A stretch of DNA of 64,000 nucleotides from CBDHFQ01 sp965262565 (lineage in GTDB: Bacteria; Bacteroidota; Bacteroidia; J057): assembly GCA_965262565.1 (NCBI GenBank), contig CBDHFQ010000038.1, positions 248,001-312,000 on the forward strand. Direction: 5' to 3'. Positions 46,802 to 59,730 of the stretch are shown here, one piece after another; position 1 is the first letter of the stretch; every line of letters begins with the position of its first letter. The notes under the pieces were generated by a model. The model saw only the letters and a program-made list of their open reading frames with translations, did no database searches and was not told the origin of the DNA. The position numbers and the translations under genes are program-made.

Positions 46802-46975
46802 TTAACCCATTAGTGCCCGAGTTTTATTTTCCGTAGATTTTTGAGATATAACCTAAGATAGGCTCCTATCGTCTACTGACTCATAGAATTTTCTTGTAAT
46901 CCATTATTTTTTTAAAGTCGAAATTTTGGCCATACTTACTAAATATAGCGGGTCACGGCAATGGTTTAGCAATTC
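46802..46975 (+). mobile_element. TTAA MITE, monomer with decayed right end
   Basis: TTAA at 46802, CCCATTAGTGCCCG left end, core CGTCTACTGACTCATAG, right end decayed to GGCAATGGTTT. Confidence 0.75.
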
Positions 46976-47312
46976 CAAAAGAAAATTCTTCAAACATTGT
47001 ATTTGGAACTAGAAAAAAAGGTGCTGAGCATAACAGCAGTTGGAACACAAACAAAAAGATCTGAGAAGATCTCTTCGTCTCTATCGAGGCATACGAGGCT
47101 GTAAAATTTTGAAGTCAGATTTTAATATCTTGAAATAAATTTTTCCTTTTCACAAATTTTCTTTTCAACTTATAGAAAAAAAACAATTAATAGTCTTTTT
47201 GTAAAGTAAATAGATTTGATGATCTTATATAGCCTATATAATTTCTTCTGACCCTAAAATGATAATAAAATATATTATGCTGCTGTGAATATGATATAAA
47301 TAATGGTATGAA

Positions 47313-47498
47313 TTAACCCTTTATGGACCATTCTTTTTTTAGTCTTTTTTCGGGACATAACCTTATATAGGCTCTTTTCGTATACCGACTCATAGGCGCG
47401 ACGGTAATAGGAAATTTTTTTGATGATCCCTTTTTAAAATAGAATTGAAATTTCGGTGAAAGGGAACACCTGTGTCCTCCTGGGCGTTAAAGGGTTAA
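47313..47498 (+). mobile_element. TTAA MITE, monomer (same subfamily as the LINE insert)
   Basis: TTAA at 47313-47316 and 47495-47498; CCCTTTATGGACCA and CCTGGGCGTTAAAGGG ends; core ATACCGACTCATAGGCGCGA. Confidence 0.88.
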
Positions 47499-47634
47499 AT
47501 TTATTTGATCATGTATCGCTTAAAAATATCTCACTATTTGAACAAAATGCATATAATGCAAGTGAAAAGTCATAATAACTTAATTTTAAGTAACCTATGA
47601 CTTTTTTGGTAAGTTATACTGCGTATAACTTAGG

Positions 47635-48290
47635 TTAAATAGGTTCTTTTTTAATCCCGAGAGATGTATATATTTTAATAAATCATATGCATTCAAATTT
47701 ATTTATTCCTTATCTAATACTGAAGAAACGCAAACTTTGAAATTTGTATACTTCTCTTAATGAATTTCAATCCATTCCTAAGGTTAAACCTAACATTAAT
47801 TAAGCAAACCTAAACTAACGCAAGGATCTCTAGAAGTCTTCTGTTTACATAAAATATGTAAACAGAAATATGATTTGTTAAAATATGATTTGGAAATATG
47901 ATTTGTTAAAATATATACATCTCTCGGGATTAAAAAAGAACCTATTTAACCAGCTATCAAAAACTTTAAAACTATATAACCAGGTTTTTCGAATATTTCC
48001 TGTTTGGTGGCTGCAGTTTAGTTTAATTTAGTTATATTTTTTCGATGTAATTTGTTAAATTAGGTTTGGTTTATTTGGTTAGGTGTGGTTTGGTAATCCA
48101 ATAGGATGTCTAGAAGACTTCTAGAGATCCTTGAGTTAGTTTAGGTTTGCTTAGTTAATGTTAGGTTTAACCTTAGGAATGGATTGAAATTCATTAAGAG
48201 AAGTATACAAATTTCAAAGTTTGCGTTTCGTACTAGATAAGGAATAAATTAATTTGAATGCACATATCTTTAAAAATACACGTCTCTCGC
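47635..48290. mobile_element. Foldback element: 180-bp arms with a second 44-bp perfect inverted repeat
   Basis: Long arms 47659-47842 and 48112-48289 are inverted copies (GAGAGATGTATATATTTTAA, AATGAATTTCAATCCATTCC, AAACCTAACATTAATTAAGC against their complements). Independently, 47635-47678 and 47906-47949 are a perfect 44-bp inverted pair with TTAA tips. So the left terminus is used by two nested palindromes. Non-coding. Confidence 0.85.
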
Positions 48291-48359
48291 AAAAAATGGT
48301 AATGATATTTGGATTCCACACATATAATTACATAAGAAAAGTGTATGAGTATATTCAAT

Positions 48360-48551
48360 TTAACCCTAAACTACACGAATTCTTCTTTATGTACTTAGTT
48401 TTTTGGGACATAACCTAAGATAGGCTCTTTTCGTCTACCGACTCATAGTCGCGACGCTTTTAGGAAATTTTTTTGATGATCCCTTCTTAAATTAAAATCA
48501 AAATTTTGGCTGAACGTGTCATATGTGGCACGCAGCGCAGTAAAGGGTTAA
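48360..48551 (+). mobile_element. TTAA MITE, monomer
   Basis: TTAA at 48360-48363 and 48548-48551; CCCTAAACTAC left end, GCGCAGTAAAGGG right end; core GTCTACCGACTCATAG. Confidence 0.85.
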
Positions 48552-48929
48552 ATGCGTTCACCAAACAGCAGAGATCAGAATTTTCTTAGGTTATATACAG
48601 CTAACTTTATATCGAATATATATATATATCTACATGAATAATAAAATAATATTCCAGTTCTAAATTCTGATGCTATTATTTGCATGCCTTCGAAAAAGCA
48701 TATAAAAATTTTGCTCATCATAAAAGGCACTTTTACCATTGAAATTATACATAACAGGAAAAAGTTTTTTTCAAATTTATTCAACAGTAACATACACGAA
48801 CTTTGTTCCAAATCATTAAAATCGAAAAAGTGATAGAAATATTAACTATAAACCTATTTTCTTAACTAAATTCACATGTTTACCATTGAAAATAAACACA
48901 AAAGTACCATAAATACCATTATCGTTAGA

Positions 48930-49132
48930 TATTTTTAAGTTGGCACTTGGGATGTTCCCATAATGTTGCCAATTTTTTTCAAAATAGTTTTTAAATTGAA
49001 TTAGAAACATGTAGTATTTGAAAAGAAATATAAATATAATTTTATAAATACTAATTCATGACATGTGGCACAATGAGTGTCACGTGACATGTCTGACGCT
49101 CCACCCCCAAGTGCCAACTTAAAAAAATCCGA
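48930..49132. mobile_element. Small MITE with AAGTTGGCACTTGGG ends
   Basis: ATTTTTAAGTTGGCACTTGG at left pairs with CCCAAGTGCCAACTTAAAAA at right; about 200 bp, non-coding. Confidence 0.75.
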
Positions 49133-51290
49133 CTATATTATTATTTAAATTACATGAAATGACACCAGTAGTATTTAGGACACTTGCCAGGACTCACTTT
49201 TAAATTTATCTTATTTTTGGGCTCTGAATTCACTTAGAATGCCTTACATGTTTAAAAGGTTATTTATAATCAAACATCGCATGGCCGGAATAATTTTCCA
49301 GACAGCGCAGATATGCCGTCGTGCCCAATACAGCTGTGAATATGCATGCCCAATTGCATCAACTTGTGCAGTTAGCAATCACAAGAATTAGCTTTCAAAT
49401 GAGGGAACAATTAAAAAAAAACATAATGGATATTCAGGGAAAGTAATTACAGCATCTACGACATTTGGGCCAATTTATTGGGACAACTCGGGACCAGGTT
49501 GTGCCGATGTTAGTTGCCAAGCATTGGCCGATATGTGAATATGTTTCAACGTTGATTTACGGGACAGTGGTGCAAGTCGTTGCAATGTCATGAAGATAGT
49601 TTGGACAGTAGATGCCAGCGCTTGGCACTTTCAATTAGAACTGAGACATTCGCTGGAAAGTCCTGGTGGCAGAGAACTTGGCATGCTGTTGACTGTAATT
49701 ATTGGAGTGCAATATTTATTTTCAAATTATTTAGATATTGTATGACAAATTTTTGAAATCTGAAATTATACAAATTTTTTCAATTAATTTGAAAATATTA
49801 TATATAGCCACAGGATAGAAAATGAATTCTTTTCGGATATCTGAATACAGTATAATAATTTTTTAAAATTACAATCAAAAGTGATCAGAAACTGAAGGTA
49901 AGGTCAACGAAAAGAAGAAATAGTTCATTATGAAATAATACATTTTTTGAATTGAACGGAAAAACATATATTCGAATTAGCCAACCAAAATCAAACAAGT
50001 ATACCATTTCTGGTTCAATTATTATTCCACAAATATGACGCAACATTGAAAAAATCTCAAATATGGTGCAGCACAAATTTACTTTGTTGAAGATCAATTT
50101 GAATTATTGGATAAATGGAAGGAATTATATTTATAATTTTTCAGAATTGAAAGCATAATCATTATACAAATTTAAGGATAATGGTTATATTCTGAAACTG
50201 TATAATTAAAAAAAAAAATAAAACTTTCAGAATTCAAAAGGCAGCTAACGAAAAGAAAAACAAGAAATTTTCATTCACTCTTTATTATTATGTGATAAAT
50301 TCTTTTTTATATTAAAAAAAACACAATTGTACGAATTAAGTCGAAAATATGTACAAGTGAAATACTACAGAACTTCCTTTTTATTTTTTCTGTGCGAGTT
50401 TAAAAATTTCCTCAATCTGACAAGGAAAAAAGTGTTAAAAGAATCAAGTGAAACCAAAGTCATATATCTTAATGTCCAGTTTACTGTTGTATTTCAGATA
50501 GTAATTTATATTGAATGAATTGGCTATTTGCGAGCATTTATAAACTGATTGACACAGTAGACGACATGCGGTTTATCAATCATAGTTCACAGTTTCCTTT
50601 TCTCAAAGACTACAATACTTTTTTCGTCCAGCGATGAATTATGTGAATAAGAAAAATGTAATATTATTACAAGAGAACGAATATGAAAAATCTCCAAGGT
50701 ATTGAATCGCTTGTGTTTACAATAACATTTGCATATAGAAAAGCAATTTTAATCCAACACTCAATTTTCCTTCAAAGAGTCGTTAGAAAAATTTACCCAG
50801 CTAGGCAGCGTTCTGTGTATTTTAGTTACTGACACTTTTACACGTCAATAAAGTGGTTATATTGCTTCAAAACTGAAAAGTATATTGGGAAACCCATTTA
50901 AATGAGCAGTATAAATGTTTAATCTGCAGCCACAGAAGTAAAAATTATTGAATGTTATTGCAAGCTATATGAATATTACGTTATTTTCAATTTTTATGAA
51001 AATATCTGCTGTGTTTTTAAACATTTACTAAAGGAAACTAAATAAACGATTCAATGGTAGTCACACATTCTCAAACAAAAATATGGATAGTTGATGAGTT
51101 ATTAAATAAATTTTCTTCTTATGTTTTAGAATAAACAATTTCAAAGTTTGTTCAAATTATTAAGTAAATAAACTATAGTGATAAGCATTACACCAAGAAA
51201 TGAAATGTGGTTTATGACGTACACTCTTGGTTATAATATCTTCGTTTCTCTTCTGTGTTTAAAAAGGTAATTCAAATAAACATATATTTT
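49133..51290. other. AT-rich non-coding stretch
   Basis: 49270-49690 is less AT-rich than its flanks but shows no convincing frame. The frames at 49885-50097 (-) and 50327-50518 (+) have no known domain. Confidence 0.4.
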
Positions 51291-51292
51291 CA

Positions 51293-51505
51293 AAGTGTAA
51301 ATAGACATAGATCTTCAAAGTGCTTTTAGACATAGAACCACAAAATGCAAATCGAAATAGATCGACAAAGCTCTAATAGAAATAGATCCTCAAAGTGCTA
51401 ATTGACATAAATCCTATAAGTGCAAATAGATATAGATCCTCAAAGTGCTTATAAATATAAATCCTTTAAGAGCTAATAGATATAGATCCTTCAAGACCTG
51501 TGAGA
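51293..51505. repeat. About 28-bp minisatellite
   Basis: Seven or eight diverged units of ATAGATCCTCAAAGTGCTAA plus TAGATAT. Confidence 0.8.
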
Positions 51506-52241
51506 CACAGCATGCATGGGCCAAGCTTTATCCTCATTCCTGGGCATAACAGACAAGTGTTGTTTGTTTAGATCAAAGTTCGATGTAAGTCCTGTAATGT
51601 ACATCGAAATTATATATTTCAGCCACTGCACCATTAAAATAAATTAGCAACGCCTTCTGGAAAACAAATCGAGGGAGAAGAAAAATATTCTCAATTGATT
51701 ATGAATTATATACAAGTAATTAAAATTCCTTATTTTACTTTAAATATTATTAAAATTAGTTAATGCGATAGAAAGCAGAAGTTTTCTTTATAGTTATTCG
51801 TTATTTCGAACATTTTCTTATACCATGCTCTCCAGTTGCCAATGAACAATTAATCCATAATAATTTGAATTTATTTCTAATGTAATGTAAATTAATGCAA
51901 AAAAAGAAAAAATAGTCGTATAATTTTTGTTATTCTCTAAGATGTTTTATACTATTACTTATGATTATTATTTGTTTAACATATATTCTAATAAAACGAC
52001 TAATCATTCTATCATACTGAAAAAATCAGGATCATGTTTGAAAATCGACCCTCATCAGATTTTCATTAAAATTATTGTAATAATAGAATTTGCTATGTCG
52101 TTTTCAAAAATGATATTTTTTCTTGTAAATCATTGTTGATAAAATTATTCATCTTTAAAGTCATTTATAAAGTTATATATATTCTTTTTTATCTATGCAT
52201 TCAGTCATGTACGTTTATGCAGTACACAAAGAGTACGTTAA
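51506..52241. other. AT-rich non-coding stretch
   Basis: No gene recognised. Confidence 0.5.
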
Positions 52242-52390
52242 TTTAACCCATATATTGCATCATAGGTTTTTTCCGTCGAATATTGAGATATAGCCGAAGG
52301 CTCTTATCGTCTACCGACTCATAGAAATTTTTCCATGATCGCTTTAAAAAATCAAATCTCGGGCACTATGTTGCTGCAACATGCAGCCAG
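52242..52390 (+). mobile_element. TTAA MITE, monomer with lost right end
   Basis: TTAA at 52242, CCCATATATTGCATC left end, core GTCTACCGACTCATAG. The right side fades in TTGCTGCAACATGC. Confidence 0.7.
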
Positions 52391-52881
52391 TGTTGAAAGA
52401 CAATATTAAGAGTTTATGATGTAGAATTTTGAAGAACATTTGTAATATGACACAAACAATGAAGGGGTTATTATAATGGAAGACTGCTGGCGTATATGAA
52501 ATTGCATATGAAGAAGGAATTTGATTGAAGGAAGCTGTGGGAATAATATATTCAATTAAATGCACTAAAGACTCTGTTCAAACTCCCAGTTTCTGATAAG
52601 AAAATAAATTAAGTGGTGCCCGATTTTTGGAATGCACAGTTTGATATATTTTGCCTTCAAATTCAGTATTATGAACTTCTGAATATTCCTCTTCTCTCTG
52701 ATTAATTTTTGTACAGTTGATAAATAAATTTAACTCTAGTTTTTCATAATTCAATTTAATACCCTTTATCTTAGAATTACCATGTGATTAAATTGTTTTT
52801 GTTTACAGCTTCAGAAACTAATCAATATCAGAAGAATTATGGACGAATATGTACAATCGTTGACTTGAACATTTATCCTTC

Positions 52882-53288
52882 TTAACCCTTTAGCGCCCCG
52901 GAGGACACAGGTGTCCCCTTTCACCGAAATTTCAATTCTATTTTAAGAGGGGATTATCAAAAAAAATTCCTATGAGCGTTGCGCCTATGAGTCGGTAGAC
53001 GGAAAGAGCCTATCTTAGGTTGTGTCCCAAAAAACGACGAAAAAAAGAATTCGGTCTCTTATACATAAAGGGTTAAAGAAAATGAAAATTTCCAAATTAC
53101 ATTAACCCTTTAAGGCCCAGGAGGACACAGGTTTCTCCTTTCACCGAAATTTAAATTCTATTATAAGAAGGGGTTATAAAAAAAATTCCTATGAGCGTCG
53201 CGCCTATAAGTCGGTAGACGAAAAGAGCCTATCTTAGGTTATGTCCCGAAAAACGACAGAAAAAAAAATTTAGTCTCTAAAAGGTTAA
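52882..53288 (-). mobile_element. TTAA MITE dimer, second locus (inverted)
   Basis: Two full units (52886-53072 and 53106-53284), both on the minus strand, are separated by TTAA-spacer-TTAA. The spacer 53077-53101 is the exact reverse complement of the spacer 2558-2582 in the LINE insert (25 of 25 bases). Outer TTAA lie at 52882-52885 and 53285-53288. Confidence 0.9.
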
Positions 53289-53394
53289 ATGAAATGTTTA
53301 TGCGCTATATTGCAGATGAAATATTTTTTACAAAGTAATTTATGAAAAATGAGAATCCCTAATTAAGAAAAAAGTGTGTCCAGTCACACGGACC

Positions 53395-53545
53395 TTAACC
53401 CATTACAGCCCAAGACCTTTTTACCGTCAGTTTTTGAGATATATCCTAGGATAATATCCTTCCGTTTACCGACTCATAGGCACGACGCTTATACGAATTT
53501 TTCCATGATCCCTTCTTTTTTTTAAATCAAAATTTTAAGAATACG
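53395..53545 (+). mobile_element. TTAA MITE, 5' part
   Basis: TTAA at 53395, CCCATTACAGCCC left end, core GTTTACCGACTCATAGG; the right end is missing. Confidence 0.7.
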
Positions 53546-54165
53546 GTAACAAATGTTGACATTGGAAGGAAATGAATTAACTTGATATCTGGAAATTCGC
53601 TATATAATAAAAAATCCTGAAAATCTCTTTTAATTCTATTTAACTGCTTGCGATATGAAAGTGAATGAGCACTAAGAATTTGATTGAATTCAATCATTGC
53701 ACGAAAGGAATCAGAAGAGGTTTCAAGTGACACTCGAGCGCTCCTCAGTATAAAGATTGGAGAAATTTACATTTCGTGTCATGGAAGGTAATAACTTGAA
53801 CAGCAGGATTCATCATTTAATTAAAAAATGGCCTAATTTTCCAGAAAAATAGAAGACATTGATGATTTTTTTAAATAAAAAAAAACTCAGTCATGAAATA
53901 GAGTCATAAACTTGTCCACCGGTCATGACCAACAGGTCTGGAATATATTTCAAAGACTAAACCAAAGACTTAACCCAAGACAATAAAAGACTTGAGAAAA
54001 ACCATCGGTTACTTTCTATCTTATTTTATTTTAATTTTCCCCTTCACTTTTCTAGGCCGAAATCCTTCTAGCCAACTCTTTCTCTGTACTCTTCATTTCA
54101 TTTCTCCCTTAAAACAGTTAAAAGCTCTGTTAATTACCACCACCACCGGTCTGGAATGCGACAGA
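53546..54165. other. AT-rich non-coding stretch
   Basis: No supported gene. Confidence 0.5.
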
Positions 54166-54167
54166 AA

Positions 54168-54403
54168 GAGTCAAAATAGCTCAACAGTGAGAGTCAAATT
54201 GACTCAACATTGAGAGTCAAATTGATTCAACATTGAGAGTCAAATTGACTCAACATTGAGAGCCAAATTGAATCAACATTGAGAGCCAAATTGAATCAAC
54301 ATTGAGAGATCAAATTGACTCAACATTGAGAGTCAAACTGACTCAACATTGAGAGTCAAATTGACTCAACGTTGAGAGTCAAATTGACTCAAATATTCTC
54401 CAG
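54168..54403. repeat. GAGAGTCAAATTGACTCAACATT minisatellite
   Basis: About ten units of 23-24 bp. Each unit contains the palindrome GAGTCAAATTGACTC, and the array ends in TGACTCAAATATTCTCCAGT, which is the central part of the MITE at 25.83 kb. Confidence 0.9.
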
Positions 54404-54417
54404 TTACCTACTTTGCC

Positions 54418-54560
54418 GGGTCGAATAAGAAGGGACGATGGAAAAAATCTCCTATGAGTGCTGCGTCTGTGAGTCTGTGGACGATAGGAGCCTATCTTAC
54501 CCAGGTTATGTCCCGATAATGGACGGAAAATATAATTCAGGTCATTAAAGGGTTGAAGTG
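54418..54560 (-). mobile_element. TTAA MITE, 3'-side fragment
   Basis: AAGAAGGGACGATGGAAAAA, GAGTCTGTGGACGATAGG (degenerate core), then ATTAAAGGGTTGA end on the right. The left end is lost. Confidence 0.7.
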
Positions 54561-54570
54561 GGTCATAGGA

Positions 54571-55761
<1,191 letters not shown>

Positions 55762-56048
55762 AAATTATAAGTATGACCCACACCAATTATTGTGCAAGGT
55801 TATTATTATTTTGTACCTGTAGTTTATGACTGTATAATTATTTCATTCATGGCCTACTTAATATACACTGCCGGATATGTTGCAGCAAGAGGTTTTTGCT
55901 AAGAGGTAGCTTTGTTTCAGTTTGAAAATCCCTATTATTTTAAACGCAGTTGCGTATCCTGCCTACAAGTTGAATCGCCTTAAGTTCAGCTGGATTTTGT
56001 TTATCTCAGTCTTTATTTAAAAAAAGTTTCAGTAAAAAATAACAAACA

Positions 56049-56300
56049 ATGGTGAATAAATACTGCTTGAAATATTGCAAGTCTGAAGCCAGTGGATTCG
56101 CGTTTCCCAGACAAGAAAAGTTTCCTGATTTGAGTAAGAAATGGAGAGAATTTGTGAATGATCCTGATTTCAAGCCTTCTGTTCGTTCCCGGATTTGTAT
56201 TGAGCACTTTGATGGAAAGTGTGTAAAAACTGGAAAACGGAATCACTCAATTTGGGACAAATTGCCGATTCCAACAATTCACACCAATGTGGAAACAAAA
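56049..56300 (+). other. THAP DNA-binding domain
   Basis: MVNKYCLKYCKSEASGFAFP, KKWREFVNDPDF, RSRICIEHF and LPIPTIH give the C2CH zinc finger with its conserved Trp and C-terminal Pro motif. This stretch has no lesions. Confidence 0.92.
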
Positions 56301-56775
56301 ACTGCTAAACAAGATTTCTCGTTAACTGTTCCAAAGGCTCTTCATAAACATCCACGAAAAAGAATTTTTCAAGAAGATGAGATTTCGAGGTTTCTTGAGG
56401 AAGATTCGATTGAAAATTTTGCTGCACTGACTGAAAAGACTGTTTTCCAGGAATTACATTTGTGCAAAAAGAAAAAAGTGTCGTCATGTTTCGCCTTGAA
56501 ACATAACTATAGTCGGACACCCCTGTAGTTAAAGAATCCATTTCGATTGACAAACATCTTCATGTTTCTCTGAGTTACTGCGGTTTTCATGTTCCCCTGC
56601 CCGACTGGTTTCGTGCGGTTCATGATTGTAAATTATCGAAAAAGAGTGTTTTCGAGAACTTTCTACTGTACATCAGACCTAGAAGCGAATAAATGAACCC
56701 AATTTTGAAAGAAATCAACGAGATGCAACTGTACAAAGCTAAAGGCAGTCCTCAGTTTTCATTCCAGATGATAAG

Positions 56776-57587
56776 GTATGTATTTCTTACTACTCAAAAA
56801 TCTGATCTTTCCTTTTGGTTGCAATTTTTAGGGAGAAATCTTTTTCAGGGCAAACACTGCTTTCGATAAATCCTATTTTTTCATTGCTGAGGAAATATTA
56901 CTGAATATAATTTTCATTTATTTAGGATTCATTGATGTTCAAAAGCCTTTTGTAGGTTTCTTTAAGTAAGATACTTGACATGAGCTATCTGAAGTTACCA
57001 TTATGTCAAACACTGAATTGAACAGATTGAGAAAAAAAAAAAAACTCTATTGCAATGATTCAGTTTCATCAGTGCTATTAGATAAAAAATAATATCTTCA
57101 AAGGCTTTTAAATTTCTTTGATGGCAAATTAAAAATTCGTTTACATTCAGCTATGCACTTCTTAATAAACAATTAGCTAGTGACCTTTTTGGATTTGAAA
57201 CATTTTTTAGATTTAAAAAAATATTGCAGCTCTTACATCTTACAATGAATTTATTATAAGAAAATGACATCTATACATTAGCATTTTTAGGCCAGGTAAT
57301 AAAAGGTTGCTTCATGCGTAATGTAATAAGCTTACAAGAAAGTTATTGTAAAAGAAGCAAGCATTTATTAAATATAAAAAAATATTCAAAATTCAATTGC
57401 TTATTAAAAAGAGCATTACTAAATGCACTAATATCAATCGGTACACCTATACTTTTTATCAATCATGTACATTAAGTAGGCTATGACTTCCATTATATTT
57501 GATACAGGTTGGATTGGGATAAAAATATTTCACTATTCCCTAAGCTAGAATTGTCTGAAAAATAATGTTCGTTTTCATTGTTTCCAG
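56776..57587 (+). other. Intron of the P transposase
   Basis: Donor ATAAG|GTATGT at 56775/56776 and acceptor TTTCCAG|GTATGC at 57587/57588. Joining them gives FSFQMI-R-YALLLRYTSAQSY, which agrees with the family. Confidence 0.85.
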
Positions 57588-58741
57588 GTATGCTCTCCTA
57601 CTTCGGTACACTTCCGCTCAATCCTATAAGTTGTTACTAGAGCAGCTTCCGTTACCTTCTTTCAGTTTGCTTAAGAAATTGACATCAGGAAGTGTCGACT
57701 CCCTGAAGTGTGCTGAAAAACTTAGATAGGTAGGAAGCATATCCGATGATATCACATTAATTGTTGATGAAATGTACATCAAGAAATGTTCCCAATATCA
57801 TGGTGGTGAATATTATGGCGAAAACTCTGATGGTGTACTATACTCTGGGATTGTGGTTTTCATGATTATCGGCCTCCAACAGTCAGTTCCCGTCACTGTG
57901 AAAACTTGCCCAGAAACAGCAAATTATTGTTGGCAATTGGCTACCCAAAGAAATGGACAACTGCATAACGAAGTCGAGCAAATATGGTTTCAAGGTTCGC
58001 GCTCTGGTTGCTGATAATCACTCTTCAAATGTGAAGGCCTTTTCGAATTTGTTAAGTTCCTTTAATGGAGAGCAGATCTTCATTAATCATCCAGCCTATG
58101 ACAACCAGTTGAAAACCTATCTTTTCTATGATATGGTTCACATCATCAGTAATGTACGGAACAACTTACTCAATTCGAAAAAAGTTGTCTTTCCTGCCTT
58201 TAACTTTGATCAACTGAGAGACAAAATCTTTGTTCCAAGTGGATATATACAATGGAGTCTCTTTCATCGTCTTCACGAAGACGACACAAAGCTAGGTGTG
58301 CACCTTAGGAAAGCTCACAAGATAAATCCTAATGTACTTCTCCCAGGCCAAAACAAACAAGACGTTTCCCGTGCGCTGGCCATATTCCATGAGACATCTA
58401 GCGCAGCGATCAAAAGCTATTTCCCACACAGGCAAGATGCTGTCCAATTTCTAAATTTGATGCACAAGGTTTTCCTTGTTTGCAACTCCAAAACCAGAGC
58501 ACACGGGTCAAATTCTCTAGGAGATGCAGCGAAGACAGGAGACAATAGAGTTTGTTTTATACGAGCCGTCGCCGATTGGATTGAAGAGTGGAACTTGTGC
58601 CCCAATTTCACCCTAAGTGTCCAAACAGGCAAAGCCATTGTTGTGACTTTGAGAGCACTGGCCAGTCTCATTGAAGATCTCTTGCAGGAAGGTTACAATT
58701 TTGTTCTGACTGCTCGATTTCAGAGCGATCCTTTGGAATAG

Positions 58742-59197
58742 CGACAAACATTTTTTTTCAATAATAGACGTTTACAGAGGACTGCAGAAACAGAATGTTG
58801 AAAGTTTCAAGCAGAGCCAACGGAAGAAGAAACTTAGAGAAGGATATTGAATTTCATTTGAGCACATACACGTTTGACTCCTGCATGATCATTAATCTTT
58901 TTGGAGTACCATACAAAGAATAGATTCATATAATTTCTTGTAGATAATCTTGAATGTAATCTTTTTTTTTGTTTGGTCTTACAATTTTCATCAGTGTTCA
59001 ATGTAGTAGAATAGGGTGGAAAGAAAAGAAACATTTCATTAAAATTTTTTTTATTTCTCCCTCCTTTTTTGCATACTTTTTTAGGTTACCGCAAAATCTA
59101 CGATAATCTTTGTTATCAGAGTTTTCATTAGGTATCTTGTTCAAAAAAGTATGACCTTTAATTAATGAAACCATACGCAAAGCTAAGAGGCTAATCA
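58742..59197. other. P element 3' region
   Basis: Non-coding remainder between the transposase stop and the right terminal repeat. The last conserved catalytic segment is absent, so a deletion occurred here. Confidence 0.6.
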
Positions 59198-59264
59198 ACC
59201 TCTTAGCAATAGCCTCTTGCTGCAGCATGTCCGGCCGTGTATATTAAGTAGGCCATGTTTCATT

Positions 59265-59730
59265 GTAGATCATTATCAATTTAATGGATTTATAGAGAGC
59301 TTTGAATCATATTTCAAAATGAAACGAAGGGGAAGGAATTTAGGAAACACGTAAAATTAATTTTTGTACACTTATAATAATACCTTCATGTTTATTATAA
59401 AAGTATGATAGTAATAATATTGGAGTATATTATTATATTAGTGGAATCACACAAATATTTAAATTTATTTGTATATACTGAATTTGCAGAATTTACTTTC
59501 TTCTGTTGATGATACGAAAATTGTCCTCTGATGCTCTATGAATACTATGAATTTTAAAAGATGACAATGTCTGAGACCTTACGTCTCAAAATATATAGGA
59601 TTTCGATTCCAGCAACATTCCAACATGCCCCGAACATGTATCTGCACTTTTGCAAATGTATTTGATATTATCATTATGGTTGAGCTTTAGTATTATTGAA
59701 GCGGTCAGTGTTACCTGATCTTCTCAAGAA
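59265..59730. other. AT-rich non-coding stretch
   Basis: No gene recognised. Confidence 0.5.

Larger units (their letters stand above)
56049..58741 (+). pseudogene. P-element transposase (THAP9-like), broken
   Basis: Exon 1 starts at ATG 56049. The THAP finger has C6, C10, W32, C50 and H53-F54 plus the closing PIPTIH motif. After a one-base shift near 56510, frame 2 reads VKESISIDKHLHVSLSYCGF and PDWFRAVHDCKLSKKSVFEN, with a TAA near 56690. A phase-2 intron spans 56776-57587. Exon 2 opens YALLLRYTSAQSYKLLLEQL, has a TAG at 57727, then LIVDEMYIKK (first catalytic Asp) and YSGIVVFMIIGLQQSVPVTV. A shift near 57950 leads to GFKVRALVADNHSSNVKAFS (second Asp), FYDMVHIISNVRNNLLN, HETSSAAIKSYFP and ASLIEDLLQEGYNFVLTARF, then QSDPLE. 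A stop follows at once, so the ERRFGQYRQMSGGRF-type C-terminus of the family is missing. The protein acts on P ends in the nucleus in related elements; this copy cannot make it. Gene identity is certain at family level. Confidence 0.93.
55848..59257 (+). mobile_element. P element with complete ends, 7-bp target duplication, inactive transposase
   Basis: Terminal inverted repeats of 60 bp at 55848-55907 and 59198-59257 match at about 55 of 60 positions. Both begin CATGGCCTACTTAATATACA. The sequence TTTCATT directly flanks both ends (55841-55847, 59258-59264), near the 8 bp typical for P elements. The interior encodes a THAP domain and the P-type RNase H-like transposase in + orientation with one intron. 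Length of 3.4 kb is in the usual range. The insertion lies 86 bp from the TTAA-GGGGG element. Confidence 0.93.

Noticed and set aside
49270..49700. Less AT-rich island as a possible exon
   Set aside because: No frame longer than about 40 codons and no paired splice signals.
57953..58671. Independent gene in the minus frame under the P transposase (58417-58671)
   Set aside because: Shadow of the + strand transposase, whose family motifs are unambiguous.
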